Positions 13,401 to 25,248 of a stretch of DNA of 64,000 nucleotides are shown one piece after another. This DNA is from Rotaria macrura (taxonomy: Eukaryota > Rotifera > Eurotatoria > Philodinida > Philodinidae). Position numbers and translations under genes: made by a program. Position 1 is the stretch's first letter. Every line of letters begins with the position of its first letter. Under the pieces are notes generated by a model that saw only the letters and a list, made by a program, of their open reading frames with translations, searched no databases and had not been told where the DNA came from. The stretch covers positions 1 through 64,000 of the forward strand of contig OENT01000041.1 in NCBI GenBank assembly GCA_900239685.1. Direction: 5' to 3'.

Positions 13401-16400
13401 TAATCTTACTTAGGAAATTAGCCTGTTCAAAGTCCTCATCCTTGAATACACTACAGTTAGGAACAACTTCAAAAGCATGAAAATACTTCTCACGCATGAT
13501 AAGAGCAATTGAATTTCAACGAATTTTACCATCATAAAAAAGACCATAAAATGAAACAGATTTTACCTGAATGTAGATGGCAAGAAGTCAATGAATCTGA
13601 TAAAATCCAAATAAATATCAAGAAATTGGCAAACATTTAATAGAATCTGTAAATTTTTTTTTCACTACTTCAGTAGACACTCGTACTATCAATACTTTAA
13701 AAAAATATCCAGAAATTTAATCAACATAAATCTCTTGTGTACGACGAAGGTTTTTCATTTGATTCATGACAATCTCAGGATGAGCTAGTCGGCAATGGGC
13801 TACCAATAATCTTAAGTCAACAAATAACGTTACGAATTTAAGTGCTGGCTTTGTAAAATAAGAGAAAAATATTTACTTGAATACTTTTGAAGACAATTTA
13901 CATTTATTTTTAAACGAACATAAATTTTTAGAAGAATATTGTGTAGACGTTTCTCCATTCAAAATCATATAACACAACTTTTGTCATTGGATTCAACAAT
14001 AGAAAAAAAGCGACTGGAGATGAAAAAGAAAAAGTACTATTTTTATGTGATTTCAAATCCTGTACTATCTAGACGAGGGAAAAAAAAGACTTAACACAAG
14101 AAGTTTGAAAATATAGAAAATTCAATCTGTTAGAAAGTTATTATATGAAAAATTCAAGAGATTTCTCACATTCATCTTTAATATTACGATCATCAGAAGT
14201 CGACGAAATGTAAATGTCTGGTGAACAGGGAATTGATCAGCTAAAAATGTTTATTTCGATAAACTATTTACAATATCAATGAAAGTGGACGACCTCGAGT
14301 CTGCTTTGAATAGTTTTGTCATAACACACAAGGACTCGAATCTTTTATCTATTATAAGAAAGAAAGATAAAAATACCGAATTCAAGCAAAATGGAAAGAT
14401 TCAAAGTCTTGCTATGTTGTTCAATGACTTTCGAACACTCATTGTGTGTTATCAATCGAAAACTATCCAGTGAATATACGTCATGTAGAAATTTGAGTGA
14501 ATCATTTCTATGTGTATCACGAAGATTTTAATGAACTATGAATATCGTCGATAAGACTCCAAAATTCTTTATTTATACCTGCTAGAATAGAAAGTATTAT
14601 AAAACGATATGGTAGTATTGCTATATGGCAATACTACTAAAGTTAAACTTTCAAGATTAGACTTCGTAGCTTCACAGATTCTAACCATGACTATTCACTT
14701 TTATCTTACCTTCAATTATTTTTCCAAAATAAAGGCAAGTCCTATTCTGGAAAAATGAGCGCTGGTGACATCCACTATTGTAAATAAACGAAGCCATAAA
14801 ACGTAATTTCACTACCATCATTTCTTACAACTGCTATGGAACAGACGAACTGATCATGACTTTTTATGACTGAGAATTATATTTGGGATCTGCTCATATG
14901 AACGGTTTCTTTGAGAAACAGTTTAGTCTCGGGTTAAAATCTAATATTGAATTTTCTCCTACTTCTTCAATGATAGACGAATCGATAGCAAGTGTGCTTT
15001 TTTTTTATCAGGCTCCACATACTTCAGTAACACCTACATAATTCAAATAAAATGGTAGCAAAGAAAAAGAAATAGAGAGACACACGTGTTTTATTCGTCC
15101 TTAATGAAATCCTATTTCTAGACAAAAAGGCACTGCAATTTCACGATTGATTGTTACAAAAAAAAACAAAAAGCAAGCTTCACCGTTGATTTAACAACAA
15201 CTCAATAAGATGCAAAAACAATAATTGAACGATGTTTTTCTGCATCGATGGTGAATTGTAAAACAAGTATCTAATGCTCGAATACTCAGAAATAATAACA
15301 TCCATTTTCAAAGAGATATTTTTATTTTCTCTTGGTGACAATACAAGGTATTTTTTATGATACTATTAATGCAAAAGAATGAAAAAAAATATTCGCAAGA
15401 GCAACCTACATAGCAAGGTCATATTAAAGCATTATCTATACAATGGTTAAAATGTATATAGGTGTATCTCATTATAAAATGTAAATAAAGAGAAAAGCAT
15501 TGAAGGCCATAGAGCGAATTATTACATTAGAATATATTATATATTTTTCTTTTCATACGCACGAAATCATTGACTAATTAGCTATTAGTTATTGAATTCC
15601 TGATTTTTATCCTCGGAAGAGTACAATCATATTCTTGAAAAAATCAAAGAATACCTTTCGATAAGCTAGTTCTCATATATCTTTTGTTACAAATAATATT
15701 TTCCAATTAATCATGTGAATTCACATCGCATATTTCTTAGTAAAATAGTCACGTTACTTGAGTGCATTTCATACGAGTATTAAATCATTGCTACATCTTC
15801 GTATTCTTTTCAATAGAAACGAAGAAATCCGATGCCTCGTTTCTCTAGATAGTAGATGAAGATGTTTTGGTACGTCTATAATAAGCATATTCCATCTATA
15901 TTTTATGTTTTAAATTCATAATCGCTTAAATGTCAGCTTGGAAAACGGTGTGAATCTATCGATCTGTAGACGTAGCTAATCAACGAACTATGAACATCGA
16001 TGGAGTGCGAATTGCAGCTTATTTCAATATCATCTTTACATAAATATTAGAAACTATTAGTTCGACTCATTTGTTCTTTATTTTAAACAGTTTTACCTAC
16101 CGTATCTAATCGAAAGCAATTTTTCATATCAATCGTGCTTAATAATTGTTCATAAACTTCTTTGATTTGTTGTCCAATGTGCAGATTTCTATCGAGATAT
16201 GCAACAGTATCATCATCAATATCACCAAAATAATTATTAAATATCGTTGAAAAACTTGATAGAAGAAATGATGATTGAAAATGAAAATTTGCTAATGTTA
16301 TATCAGATATACGAAATGTGATCTACAACGAGAGATGTTTTGTTTGTTCAAATAACTATCCTTTGAATCAGTTCATCTATTTACATTTTTGAATGTTTTC

Positions 16401-19400
16401 TCAATTGATGATGGTTGCGGACATACTGGTTCATCTCGAACATTTTCTCTATATGATAATAATGATAATAACAAGATATTATAATTTAAGTTCAGCGAAA
16501 ATTTTTATTTTCCTACTTTAATTCGTTGAAGTAATCTTTTCGTTTTTTTGCTATCGCTAACACTGTTTCTTTACATTGATTAATACGTTGTTTTGAATCA
16601 TGTGATGATGTAAGAACCTATTATACAAGAATATTGTTTTGTAATAATATTTGATTTGTTTTTAATAGAAACCTTAAGCAAAGGTGGTATATCATCAGCG
16701 TTTGCTCGTTCATCTGTTGTTTGTTGCGTCGTTAATTGTATGAGATCCTCATGATTTGATAGAATTTTCGTTGTTTCTATTATCTTTTTCTGAAGATTAA
16801 AACAAGTAATTTCGTTTAAGATAAAATTGCAAATAATTACTTCTTTTTCTTCGTCAACAAAATATCGTTCACGTATAGTGTCTGTTGTTTTATACTTTAA
16901 TTTTTTAACGTTATTAAAATTAAAATCAAGCTCTTCAGAGAGAAATTTTTCATGAATATTTGGTAATGATCCATAATATGATCGTTTGAGAACTCTAGAT
17001 TAAAAAAAATTGATTTCATTCAACGAAAAACAAAAGTAGAAGAAATACTACAACAAACTTTAAAATCTCTTCCTTTGCTTTTTTTTCCATTGATGGTTCT
17101 TGTAGTAAGACAGCCGATTTTTGTTTCATTAGCTTTGATTGAATCGGAGACTTCTTTAGCGATGTTCCAGACTCGATTTCTCTGGTCATTGGTGGTAGAA
17201 GTATAGGTAGACGACGAAAACGTGTGAAATCAGGCATACTTGTCACCAGCTAGTACGAAGAGAAAACTACAGATTAAAATTCAACAATTGAAAATGACAA
17301 TAATTACTTGACGTAGAAATTGTTTTGCTTGATATTTCGAATCTATTTCTTGATGTTTATAACTTTTACCTGCATATTGTATCTAAATACGTCCATTTAA
17401 AATAGATCGTAGAAAACGTTAAAATTCATTGGCAAATAAGAAAATTACCACGTCACGAACATCAGGACGATGTTGTGATAGAACAACAGTTTTATTCAAA
17501 CGTTTTCGAACATTCTTCGAAGATGTTTCTTCTAATATCGAACATTTTTTCAATCGATCTTCTTCCATCATTTCAAATGCGAGATGTTCACGTAATGAAT
17601 GAACATTAATCAAAGTATTAATTCTATCAGCCAGTAATGTTCGCAAACGTGTCATATTAGCTGCATGTGAAAAAACATATCGATCGTGAAATATTTGCGA
17701 TTCTTGTATTGTATGTTCAAAAATATTTGTACAAATTAAAATGATATTAACAAAAAGACGACGTAGTAATTCTTGATTTCGTTTATATGATAAAAGTGGA
17801 TGTTGTACAGCGATTTCTTCAACATCTAACCATTTTGAACGCATTTGAGTAAGAACAACAGTAGCTAATTGTGACAAATCATCGGCAGTTAATCGTGTTC
17901 CTTCGGGTGGTATTTGTTTAATGTTTAAACGACGTCGAATTAAAGCTAATAGTTGTTCAACATCACGTGGAACTGAATCAACAGTGACTTCCTCCTGAAT
18001 GATAAAATATAAGAAATGATTCTCAACATAGAGCATACATTCAAGATGAACTGAACTCAGAAAATGATGAAAAGTTGATCAAGAATATTGTGTATTTAAA
18101 CTTTTCTTTGCAAATCGAATGATTTCATTCGTGTAATAAATATGATACATAAACTAATACGGAAAATTTCTGAAGTTTCATAATATTTTTTGAATTGAAA
18201 TGCTATCGTAGCCGATAAATATAACATGATTGATATGAATAGTGTTTGGTCTTTGTTTAGAATTAAAAAAGATCATAAAAGATGAAAATTTTTATTAGAA
18301 AAATTAAATATTAATAAGTATCAAGTTTCCTATTGTATGAACGTATAGCTCATATTCACAAATATTACGAACAGATCTGTGTAATATTTATACATACGTT
18401 TGTAATTCTCAAAGTATTATCTATTTGGAATAAATCTATTCTTATTTACGTATTCTCAGATATGAAAATTAATACTCACTCACCATATGATACTCGTTAT
18501 CTGCTGAGAGAAGAAAATAGCCATGCATTACGTACAATTAAAAGAAACTATTAGATATCTAGACTATTAAGAAGAAAAATGTTCGATTTACTTGCCTACG
18601 AGACAAGCTCACCCACTGAGCAATCCTTTTCTAAGACGAAAAGATCCTATGAATACTTGAATTGTATGATCTTTAAAAAAGTCGCTTAATTCTTGTCAAG
18701 AAAATTTTTCTTCAAAAGAAAACTAGAGAAATCCGTAAGAAAATTTCAGTGATGGGATACATTTCATACCGTTCTTATAAATCCACGGATTGAATAAAAC
18801 TTATTTTTTCGAAACAGACAAAATTATGAAGTCTTGAAAATTTTAGCGTCAAGTAGAGATACAACCATTCATATGAAAAGCATCGAGTAAAACTACAATA
18901 TCCTTGGTAGATTAGGCGCGGGGCATTAATAGTTTTTTTTTAAAGATTTATTCAAGGCTATATAATTCATCTCGTCTCGACTAACAATATAGTCGTTATG
19001 TTGTAAAGCTTTCTTCGATAGTTCATCAAAGCATGCGTAAAAAATCTGCGCTTAATCTATCATCATTTATTCATCCATCAAGGTCATTGTTAGAAAGTAA
19101 TGCATAGTTGTCGGTTTTTTTTGTTCGTAAACTAAATATAAAAATATTAAATCATTAATAAAGAACTAACATCTGGAGGAGTAACGGGTCGTTCAGGCTC
19201 CAGTCGACGTGCAAACAATTGAACAGTTTCTAATCCAAGAAAATAAATAGTAGTTTTCGAATGAAAAAAAAAAAACTTAGGAATCATAAATCGTGTTTAC
19301 CAGCTGCTTCATCACGCTGTTGAAAAATGGTAAGTTTTCCAATAGCATTCTTAAAAGATTGATCAAGTTCACTCTGTAAAATAAACAAAAATGGTTTTTA

Positions 19401-19585
19401 GTAAATAAAAACCAAAATTCCTCGAATTTGATTTCTTTTATCACTTTTAATGTTTGAGCATCGTTCAAGTCAAATGCCTTTTGAGGTCGATGACGTACTG
19501 GCCGAGGTGGTTTTTCTACATCGGTTGTTTCAGATAGATCATAAATATTTTCTACTGGTGATAATGATGCACGCATATTTATCAT
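10458..19585 (-). CDS. CCDC87: Coiled-coil protein, CCDC87-like
   Basis: About 14 exons chain in frame on the minus strand. Approximate exons are 19585-19447, 19379-19305, 19231-19171, 18000-17450, 17385-17309, 17250-17050, 16995-16842, 16790-16671, 16617-16520, 16445-16385, 16322-16100, 12923-12028, 11976-11862 and ~10785-10458. The 18000-17450 exon (LSYKRNQELLRRLFVNIIL, then FSHAANMTRLRTLLADRI) resembles the N-terminal half of vertebrate CCDC87. The last exon (FGDNVTYGGRNYLDKMQFDK, EMLHYLQEERRL) resembles its C-terminus. The middle is Glu/Lys/Arg-rich and probably helical. CCDC87 is a testis/sperm protein in mammals, so a ciliary or flagellar role is an inference. The join across the 3.2 kb intron (16099-12924) is phase-compatible. 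I see nothing coding in that intron or in the 1.1 kb introns at 19170-18001 and 11861-10786. Confidence 0.65.
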
Positions 19586-19600
19586 TTCTATTGTAAATAT
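19586..19600 (-). promoter_or_regulatory. Acceptor 2 bases before CCDC87-like start (candidate trans-splice site)
   Basis: On the minus strand TTTACAATAG ends two bases before the ATG that begins MINMRAS. It has the form of a 3' splice site with almost no 5'-UTR after it, as seen for spliced-leader acceptors. A cis-spliced 5'-UTR intron is the alternative. Confidence 0.45.
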
Positions 19601-19915
19601 TCTTTCAACCGTTCACTCATCAAAAATAGTAGAAAAAGTAGCGCCAGTATATTTAGCTGACGATGTTTGAGAGCGTCTTAATCAAATATGAATTAGGTAA
19701 CTAAGATGTTTGATTCGACCATCTCACTGCGAATGATCGACATTAAATAGGTGTCAGTATGATTGTTTTGATTCTTATTGGTTATGAGCAATGTGCTTTC
19801 GCAGCTACACTTACGAAATTAAAGTAAAATTTCCCAGTAAAGTTTACTATTTTCAAATATTCATTTGAGTTTTAGTGAAATAGCAGAAAAAAACGATCAT
19901 CAAAAAGGGAAACAA

Positions 19916-22900
19916 ATGGGTAAAGGTCATAAAGATCGACGACGAGAGAAACGAGCTCGAGAACTGGAAGAGCACAATAAAGATGAACGTCTATTAAAAA
20001 ATGAACTTCAAGAAGAAAACGAAAAGCAACTCGAAGAATATCGACTTCTTCAAAAACAAAAAGAAGAACAACTCATGACTGAGAAATCTAATGAAACATG
20101 TAGCTAGGTCATCAAGTTTTCAAGATATTCTACTAAACGATTATTCTTATATTTTAGCATTAGATACCACAGATTCCGGTCACGGAAGTAGCATTACGAC
20201 ATCAATGGATTCCGTGCAATCATCGAAAAGTGATCAACAAGATCAATTGATCGAAAATAAAAAACGCCTTTCGTTAATAAAAGGTCTTTATAATATTGGT
20301 AACACATGCTTTTTTAATGTTATTATTCAGGTTTGTAATCCATAAAGAATTCGTCTTCTATTATCTATTCTATTCTTTCACTATTTCAAGTCACTTGCTC
20401 ATACTTCATTATTACTCGATGCAATGTATCAAAGTATTCATACCCTGTTGATAGACGATGGAAAGATGCATTCATCAACCATAACGGCTCAGTTGATGAA
20501 TGTGTTTGATCAATTCACATCGGATGATCGGAAGAAGCCAAGTATAGATCCAAAACCATTATTCAATCGACTCATTCAAAAGTAAGATTATACACAGCAG
20601 TAACGTAAAAAGACAGATGAGCCATTTGATAATTGAACCTAATTGAGAAAACAAATTAGGAGAAGAACAAGAAGATAAATTTAATTAGTCGAGTCAATAT
20701 TCATGTAAAAAACTGAACAGAGTTCTTGCTCTTTTAAAATACAATTCTCTTGTTACTAGATGAAAAGACAAAACTAGCAGTTGTCAGTATTCATCCGATT
20801 GTTCACATTTCGTTGGATTTTTAATTTAGCAAGTCCACCTTAAAACTACGAAGTCATGGTCGAGTTCACGCTCTCTGGGATTTTCAAGTTTTTGATTGAT
20901 TCATAGATTGATGAGTTTTCCCGTGTTGAATTCTAGAGAGAACTTACGTACAGTTTTATCGTAAGAATAGATCAAAATTCTCACTATTTCAATAGCTCTA
21001 TGGCAAACGTCGAATGAAATGTTCTCTCTACGCAATTGTTATTCGAATCGGAAGAAACGAACGTCGGACAAAACTATAATCGACGAAATCGAAGTCAGTC
21101 ATCAGAGCATGTATGTTCGGATACTTATTCACTTCTGTGAAGACAATCATCTTATCCATGAACGCGACTATCACAGAAGAATTAACACTATGAGACATAA
21201 CAGACTTACACATATTTTTCAAAGTTCGTCTACATGAACAGATGTCGGTTCGGTGTCTCGCATAATAAATCAATGAAGGTTCAATTATCAGTTGCTCATT
21301 TGTCGGTGTACTCAGTCGTAGGATACTGTGCTATTGAACAAAAAACAATAAATAGAGCTTCGTAAATACTGATCGCTAGTTATAGCTCGATATTGATAAA
21401 CTTTAGCAAAGACTATCTACAATGCACATAGTATTCTATAATCTAGAGTTTGAAGACAAATTTTATTTTAAGATAATTTTCTTGCCTTTCACTATTAACA
21501 AAAACATGTTCGCATGTGATTATTCTGATATAAATAGAATACTAGATTAAACTGTTTTCTTGAGCAACAACAAAATTAAAGTTGTCCAGAACAGCCTCGG
21601 TCATCAATGGTTTTAATTGTGACGTTGTCATGAGAATTTTCATTGCCCTAGAGTATTCATACATATTGATTATTTCATGAATAATACAAAATAAAATTAT
21701 TTGTTATCGGAAATTTTTTAGTAATTGAGGCAATATTAGGTAAATTAATGATATAAAATTGGTTCTCGATGTTTCACTATTGTTGTTCGAAGATCGTCTT
21801 TTCTACTTCCTCATCATGAAGATCCAGCAAATCTTAGGGATCAGATTTCAACATGCTTTATTTTTCGGTCAATCTATTAGACTAAAAGATTAAGATTGAC
21901 GTACTTTTTACATCTAATATAGTATTCATCAAATCGAAATATTTAACTGAAAAGTTTTTCTGTAGAATACCAGCTTACAAAGGATACGATCAACATGATA
22001 GTCATGAATTATTTATGAATCTTATGTTAATACTGCGTGCCGAAGAAATTCAAGTAAATTATACGTATATATATATATATAAATTTAAATTTAAATTTTG
22101 ATTTTTTTATTTCAATAACAAGGTCTACTGTTTTCTATTTAGTTGAAAAATTTAGAACCACGAAGATTCGACGAACTAAAAGATAGCGAAGATCCATCTA
22201 AAATTTTTTGTTGTACGTTCAAAGTTGATGTAAATAGTATCATGATTAGTATCTTTTTTAAGTATTGGGCTGCAATGAGCCATATACAATATACGATTCA
22301 ATATTCGGAGGTCATCTACTGGATGTTATTAGTTGTAAAAAATGTGGAAAGGTGAATATGATATTTATTATATAGAAAAAAAAAGAATTATTCTATTGTT
22401 TATTTTAGTCCTTAATGAAAATTGAACCATTTCTCGGTTTATTATTACCTTTAACTGATCGAGTAAATAAATAAATAATAATTGTATTAAAATTTAAAAT
22501 ATTTACACAGACTTTTTCATAGATGTGTCCTACTGAAAACTATCGTAAACGTAATGATTATACAGGAAATAAATTAAAAAAAGAAACAAAGATATTATCA
22601 CGCAAGCAACAAAAAGCTTTAAGAAAACAAGAAAAGAAAAATGTATGAAAATTATTATTTTATAAAAATGATTGACCAACTGATAAAATTGCTTTCATAT
22701 CGACATTTTGTACATTATGTTAATCTTAATGAACTATGAATACTTTTCAGATTTATTCATAGAATTAGTTCCGTACTGTGTAGATAATTCACTTTCAACG
22801 TATTTTCTGTCGAGAAATATTGATATTCGAATCGAAGCTATAAAACCTTGATGAATTTTGTTTGTCAAGAAATTCACACGTAGATTAATTCTTTTTTTTT

Positions 22901-24561
22901 CATTCCAAAAGAAGAATAAAAAATCTGCTGATTACTGGGAGTTATGTGAAAGATATGCTCGGTTTTCTTCTACGACAGGCATCGGGAAAATGGTATAAAG
23001 TATTGCTAGGAAAAAAGGCTGTCAAATCGAAAAACCCGTTTTTCTTTTGTTGATCTCTAGTTCTTTTATGGAGATGGAAAATCTTCACTGATGGCAGTAT
23101 ACTTTTACGACCGTAACTTTAGAAGACATACTCTTGAGTATTCTTTGTTTATTTCAAGTTAAATAATGTACATAGTCTCATGTGCGAAGCGATTCATCAG
23201 TTGAGTTGAATTTATTGCTCGTTCTTGAAATTTATTACATATAATTTTACATTCAAGAGTAGAAGGAGTGTTAGATCTGCTCCCGATACATTCAGAGGTC
23301 GACAAGCGGCAAAGAAAAAAGTGACCGAAGAACAAATACCACTTGAGGAACCATCTTCCGCATCTTGCACAGAGGAAATAACACTTCAAGAAAATCAAGA
23401 TAGTCAAACTAGTAAGATTTCGAAGTTATTTTTTTAATTCACTTAATTTTATTCTTTGTATATATGAAGTTCCAGAAGACTGCACTGATATAAAAACAGA
23501 TAGTAGTAACCATGACGAACATCAGCAACCTATCGAACCCAATGAAGAAGAAGAAGAACAACAATCAATTGTTGAAGATAGTGCTGACGAAGATGAGGAA
23601 GACGAAGAAACAGAGAAATCTAATGGAGCTTTAACAAGCATTGAATCAACTTGTGTACTTGCAGATATGGTTTCTAAATTAACTTTGATTCATGAAACAG
23701 CTAGTCGTCCATTACCATTCGTCGATGAAAGGATAGCTCAAACATTTTTAAGTTGTCAAAAAACAATAAATGATTGTACAATAAAAACTGAAACAGATAA
23801 CATCAAAACTCTAGAAGATTGTTTTCAAAGATATTTTAAACCTGAAATACTTTCCGGAGAGAATCTATTTGATTGCTATTATTGTCGATCATTAAATCAA
23901 GCACACAGTAAGATTCTTGTTATATTTGAGGATTATATTATATTAAATAAATGTTTTGGTCTCTAGAACGAGTATTAACAGAAGCTACACGTCAAACCGT
24001 ATTCTTTCAACTTCCACCAATATTACCCGTTTTTCTCAAACGATTTCAAATGGTTTGTGAGGAGAATGCATTTTTCTGTTATGTTTTCAAAGACAGAAGG
24101 GCCATGGTTTTCTTTCTCATTCTTTTTAGTTTAATGCACGTAGTGAAAAAATTAATAAGTATATCGAATTTCCTGTTCGACTTGATTTAACGAATCGTTG
24201 TTCAACTCAAGCCGTATCAAAATCATTCATCTATTCATTATATGCAGTTATAGAACATTCCGGTACGCTACGAAGTGGACATTACATTGCTTATATTAAA
24301 CAAACGTCTAATAACGACAATGATTCAACAATAAAACATTTTTCAAAACCCATCGATTATTTATTAAACAGTTTATTCAAAAACACAACAGAAGAACAAT
24401 ATGATTTAAAGGATAAGAATAATCTAACTGAAACAGTAGATCCATCATTACCGCCACCATCATGGTATCATATTAGTGATAATACAATACATAAAGTTCC
24501 TGAAAGCAAGGTGCTCGAAGCTGATGCTTATGTTCTTTTTTATCGAAGGACAGCTAAATAA
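19916..24561 (+). CDS. Ubiquitin carboxyl-terminal hydrolase, USP16/USP45-like
   Basis: A multi-exon C19 cysteine protease that should remove ubiquitin from substrates; USP16 acts on histone H2A. The start at MGKGHKDRRR opens a Lys/Glu-rich coil, then an exon from 20158 with the Cys box GLYNIGNTCFFNVIIQ (Cys nucleophile). Next come SLAHTSLL (20391-20582), KGYDQHDSHELF with RAEEIQ (21966-), FGGHLLDVISCKKCGK (to ~22351), SLMKIEPFLGLLLPLTD, the insert with LSRKQQKALRKQEKK, an acidic stretch (from ~23470), DCYYC, FLKRFQM, and the His box YAVIEHSGTLRSGHYIAYI. The end WYHISDN...VLFYRR is strongly USP16/45-like. Two CxxC pairs (CKKC, CYYC) match the finger subdomain. Odd points: I find no N-terminal ZnF-UBP, and a 1.4 kb intron lies at 20583-21965. 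Exon joins were checked for several, not all, boundaries. Confidence 0.88.
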
Positions 24562-24704
24562 AATTGATTTTTGTTTTTTTTTCTACTGCAAAACAAAATA
24601 TGCAAAACACACACTGTCCATACATGCTTTTCAAAAGAATGTTTCACCGACACGCTTGGTGAATTTACTTGATTTTCGATGAGTAATAAAATCACACAGG
24701 CGGG

Positions 24705-24738
24705 TATAAAAGGAAGTTTACATTCGTGTAAGTCAGCT
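24705..24738 (+). promoter_or_regulatory. TATA box and initiator of the small disordered-protein gene
   Basis: TATAAAAG at 24705-24712 is followed ~28 bases later by GTCAGCT (24732-24738), close to the TCAGT-type initiator of arthropods and other invertebrates. It lies 144 bp after the stop of the deubiquitinase gene and ~84 bp before the next ATG (24796). This spacing is that of a textbook core promoter. Confidence 0.6.
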
Positions 24739-24795
24739 ATTTCATATTTTTTCTAAAAGCAAAACACCGATTGTAACGCAAAATACACCAATACG

Positions 24796-25248
24796 ATGGA
24801 TGAAAAGATGAATCAAAAACACAAGCAAAACGAACAACCAAACAATTTATTAAAAAATAGGCAAGAGTTACCCGATCAAAAGAAGTTGCCCGAACATTCG
24901 TCGAATAAGATACGAGCCAATGCATCGGCTAGTCCTAAAAGGCATGAACATTCGTCGAATAAGATACGAGCCAATGCATCGGCTACTCCTAAAAGGCACG
25001 AACATGTTGAGAAACCATACGAAAAGACAGTAACTAAGATGGAAATGATGGCCCCGACTGGTCATCATAGACACCAACATTTCGAAAAACCAAAACAAAA
25101 ACCACCTCGTCTGATGCGCCTCATGGAGCCGACAGCCCTTAGCAAGAATCCACACATTATTCAAGCAGTTCCTCTGATACAACAAAACCAAATGATACAA
25201 CAACAGCCAATGGTACACCAATTTGCACCGTTTTGTCTGTATCGTTAA
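24796..25248 (+). CDS. Small basic, intrinsically disordered protein of unknown function
   Basis: A single-exon frame of 150 residues. It is very rich in Lys, His, Gln, Asn and Pro and nearly free of hydrophobic stretches and aromatic residues, so it is probably unfolded. Residues 33-68 hold two copies of an 18-residue unit of the type EHSSNKIRANAS-PKRH, encoded by a near-perfect 54-bp duplication (24892-24945 and 24946-24999). The C-terminal third is Gln/Met/Pro-rich (IQQNQMIQQQPM) and ends CLYR. It has no signal peptide or membrane segment. The TATA box 84 bases upstream and the good start context support a real, perhaps highly or inducibly expressed gene. I do not recognise the family. A stress or desiccation role would be speculation. 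Confidence 0.6.
   Translation: MDEKMNQKHKQNEQPNNLLKNRQELPDQKKLPEHSSNKIRANASASPKRHEHSSNKIRANASATPKRHEHVEKPYEKTVTKMEMMAPTGHHRHQHFEKPKQKPPRLMRLMEPTALSKNPHIIQAVPLIQQNQMIQQQPMVHQFAPFCLYR
24892..24999 (+). repeat. In-frame 54-bp tandem duplication
   Basis: The two units differ at only two positions: AGT against ACT, which changes Ser to Thr, and CAT against CAC, which is silent. The duplication is therefore recent. It preserves the frame and adds 18 residues to the disordered protein. Confidence 0.9.

Noticed and set aside
21019..21273. Open frames on both strands in the long USP intron
   Set aside because: Overlapping frames on opposite strands without homology; chance frames within an intron.
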